DNA of 5,407 nt from Pseudofrankia asymbiotica (GTDB taxonomy: Bacteria > Actinomycetota > Actinomycetes > Frankiales > Frankiaceae), in contig NZ_MOMC01000124.1 of assembly GCF_001983105.1 (NCBI RefSeq), positions 2,250-7,656 on the forward strand, read 5' to 3'. Position 1 is the stretch's first letter. Every line of letters starts with the position of its first letter. The position numbers and the translations under genes are program-made. Under the pieces are notes generated by a model that made no database searches, was not told the DNA's origin, and saw only the letters and a program-made list of their open reading frames with translations. Positions 4,583 to 5,407 of this stretch are shown piece by piece.

Positions 4583-5407
4583 ATGGAAGACGTCGACGAC
4601 CTGCTCGCCACGGCACGCGCCGAGACCAGCCTGGAGAACTTCGGCGAGAACACGTTCAGAGAAGGCCTGGACCTGCTGGTGGACTCCTTACGCAGGGAGG
4701 CGAGACTGACCGCCGTCGGCGAGTTCGCCCTGCGCGACATCATCGTCCGGCTGCTGAAGACCCGCCTCCAGGTCGAGGACTGGTACCGCCGCCATCCCGA
4801 GATCGACGACGAGGTCATCGAACGCCCGCTGATCGGGCTGGGCCTCCCCCGCACTGGTTCCACGGCGCTGGCCGCGCTGCTGGGTGAGGACCCGCGGGCG
4901 CGTTCGCTGGTGCAGTGGCAGGCCGAGGAGCCCTGCCCGCCGCCCTCGACGGTGCCCGCCCCGGATCCACGGATCGCCCGCGCCCAGGCCAAGGCGGCCA
5001 TGACGCGCGAGCTGTCGCCGAAGCTCGCCACGATGCAGCCGTCATCGCCGACCGGGCCGTTCGAGGACCACGACCTCATGGGACTCGACTTCAAGTCCCA
5101 GGTGTTCCAGGCGTTCGCGCAGATCCCGTCGTACTCGTCCTGGCTGCTCGACGCCGACCTGACATCGACCTACCGCTATGAACGCCGCGTGCTGAAACTG
5201 CTCCAGTGGGGCGTCGAGCGCCGGCCGTGGCGACTGAAATGCCCGACCCACCTGGTCTATCTCGGCCATCTCGACAAGGCGTTCCCGGACGCGCGTTTCG
5301 TGATGACGCACCGGGACCCGACGGAGGTCCTCGTCTCCGTCGCCGACGTGTACGCCACGGCGGCCGCGATGTTCAGCGACGAGGTCGATCCTCACTACCT
5401 CGCGGCC
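4583..5407 (+). CDS. Sulfotransferase family protein, 5' part (runs off the window)
   Basis: The first 275 residues are present and the frame is still open at the right edge; intact relatives are usually about 370-400 residues. The enzyme type moves a sulfuryl group from PAPS to an alcohol or amine. The 5'-phosphosulfate loop is PLIGLGLPRTGSTAL (82-96). The 3'-phosphate site is FVMTHRDPTEVLVSV (239-253) with R244 and S252. WRLKCPTHL (216-224) is the conserved W-x-x-K-x-P-x-H block seen in the actinobacterial Sulfotransfer_3 group, and EDHDLMGLDF (161-170) is the usual acidic segment between them. No signal peptide is visible, so it is cytoplasmic. ATG at 4583 has AGGAG seven bases upstream. 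The acceptor cannot be told from sequence; in mycobacteria and Frankia such genes are numerous and mostly of unknown substrate. Confidence 0.92.
   Translation, partial: MEDVDDLLATARAETSLENFGENTFREGLDLLVDSLRREARLTAVGEFALRDIIVRLLKTRLQVEDWYRRHPEIDDEVIERPLIGLGLPRTGSTALAALLGEDPRARSLVQWQAEEPCPPPSTVPAPDPRIARAQAKAAMTRELSPKLATMQPSSPTGPFEDHDLMGLDFKSQVFQAFAQIPSYSSWLLDADLTSTYRYERRVLKLLQWGVERRPWRLKCPTHLVYLGHLDKAFPDARFVMTHRDPTEVLVSVADVYATAAAMFSDEVDPHYLAA

Noticed and set aside
4195..5094. 299-codon minus-strand ORF
   Set aside because: Most of it is antisense to the sulfotransferase. Only its last part (4288-4376) shows real coding bias, and that is reported as a remnant.

Overview
The window is high-GC DNA with strongly G/C-biased third codon positions, GTG/ATG starts and gene families typical of Actinomycetota. 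A DUF4232 secreted protein, a MmyB-like HTH regulator, an AIF/FSP1-like flavoprotein and a long-type sulfotransferase together suggest a Frankia-, Pseudofrankia- or Mycobacteriales-like soil actinobacterium. That placement is inference from codon use and gene content. No rRNA, tRNA, CRISPR array or intact mobile element is visible.

Left part (1-1155): this is a gene-poor stretch. A decayed C-terminal piece of a DUF222/13E12-type HNH endonuclease can be read at about 187-552 (+). A 37-codon ORF with a strong Shine-Dalgarno lies at 674-787 (-); its end resembles the start of a TetR-type regulator, so it may be a broken gene. The rest holds only short direct repeats (743-772, 1003-1043, 1114-1134).

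Middle part (1156-3109): two minus-strand genes. The first encodes an exported DUF4232 protein (1156-1707). The second encodes a 365-residue FAD/NAD(P)H oxidoreductase of the AIF/AMID/FSP1 (NDH-2-like) group (2012-3109), whose true start is 39 bases inside the longest ORF. Between them are 304 bases with a perfect 6-4-6 palindrome and an array of six 9-bp repeats.

Right part (3110-5407): the oxidoreductase is transcribed divergently from a 284-residue MmyB-type HTH regulator (3261-4115, +). The 151-bp gap carries two nested inverted repeats and a possible leaderless promoter for the regulator, which suggests local control of the oxidoreductase. Directly after the regulator stop codon comes a long potential hairpin built from three 22-bp tandem repeats and an inverted copy. 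It is followed by a frameshifted minus-strand remnant (4200-4376), possibly the tail of a flavin monooxygenase-like protein, and a three-copy motif (4377-4428). A PAPS-dependent sulfotransferase then starts at 4583 and runs off the window.

I see no convincing new multi-gene system. The signals most worth following are the nested operator-like repeats in the divergent promoter, the repeat-built hairpin behind the regulator, and the WTTCGYGGGAR motif cluster upstream of the sulfotransferase.
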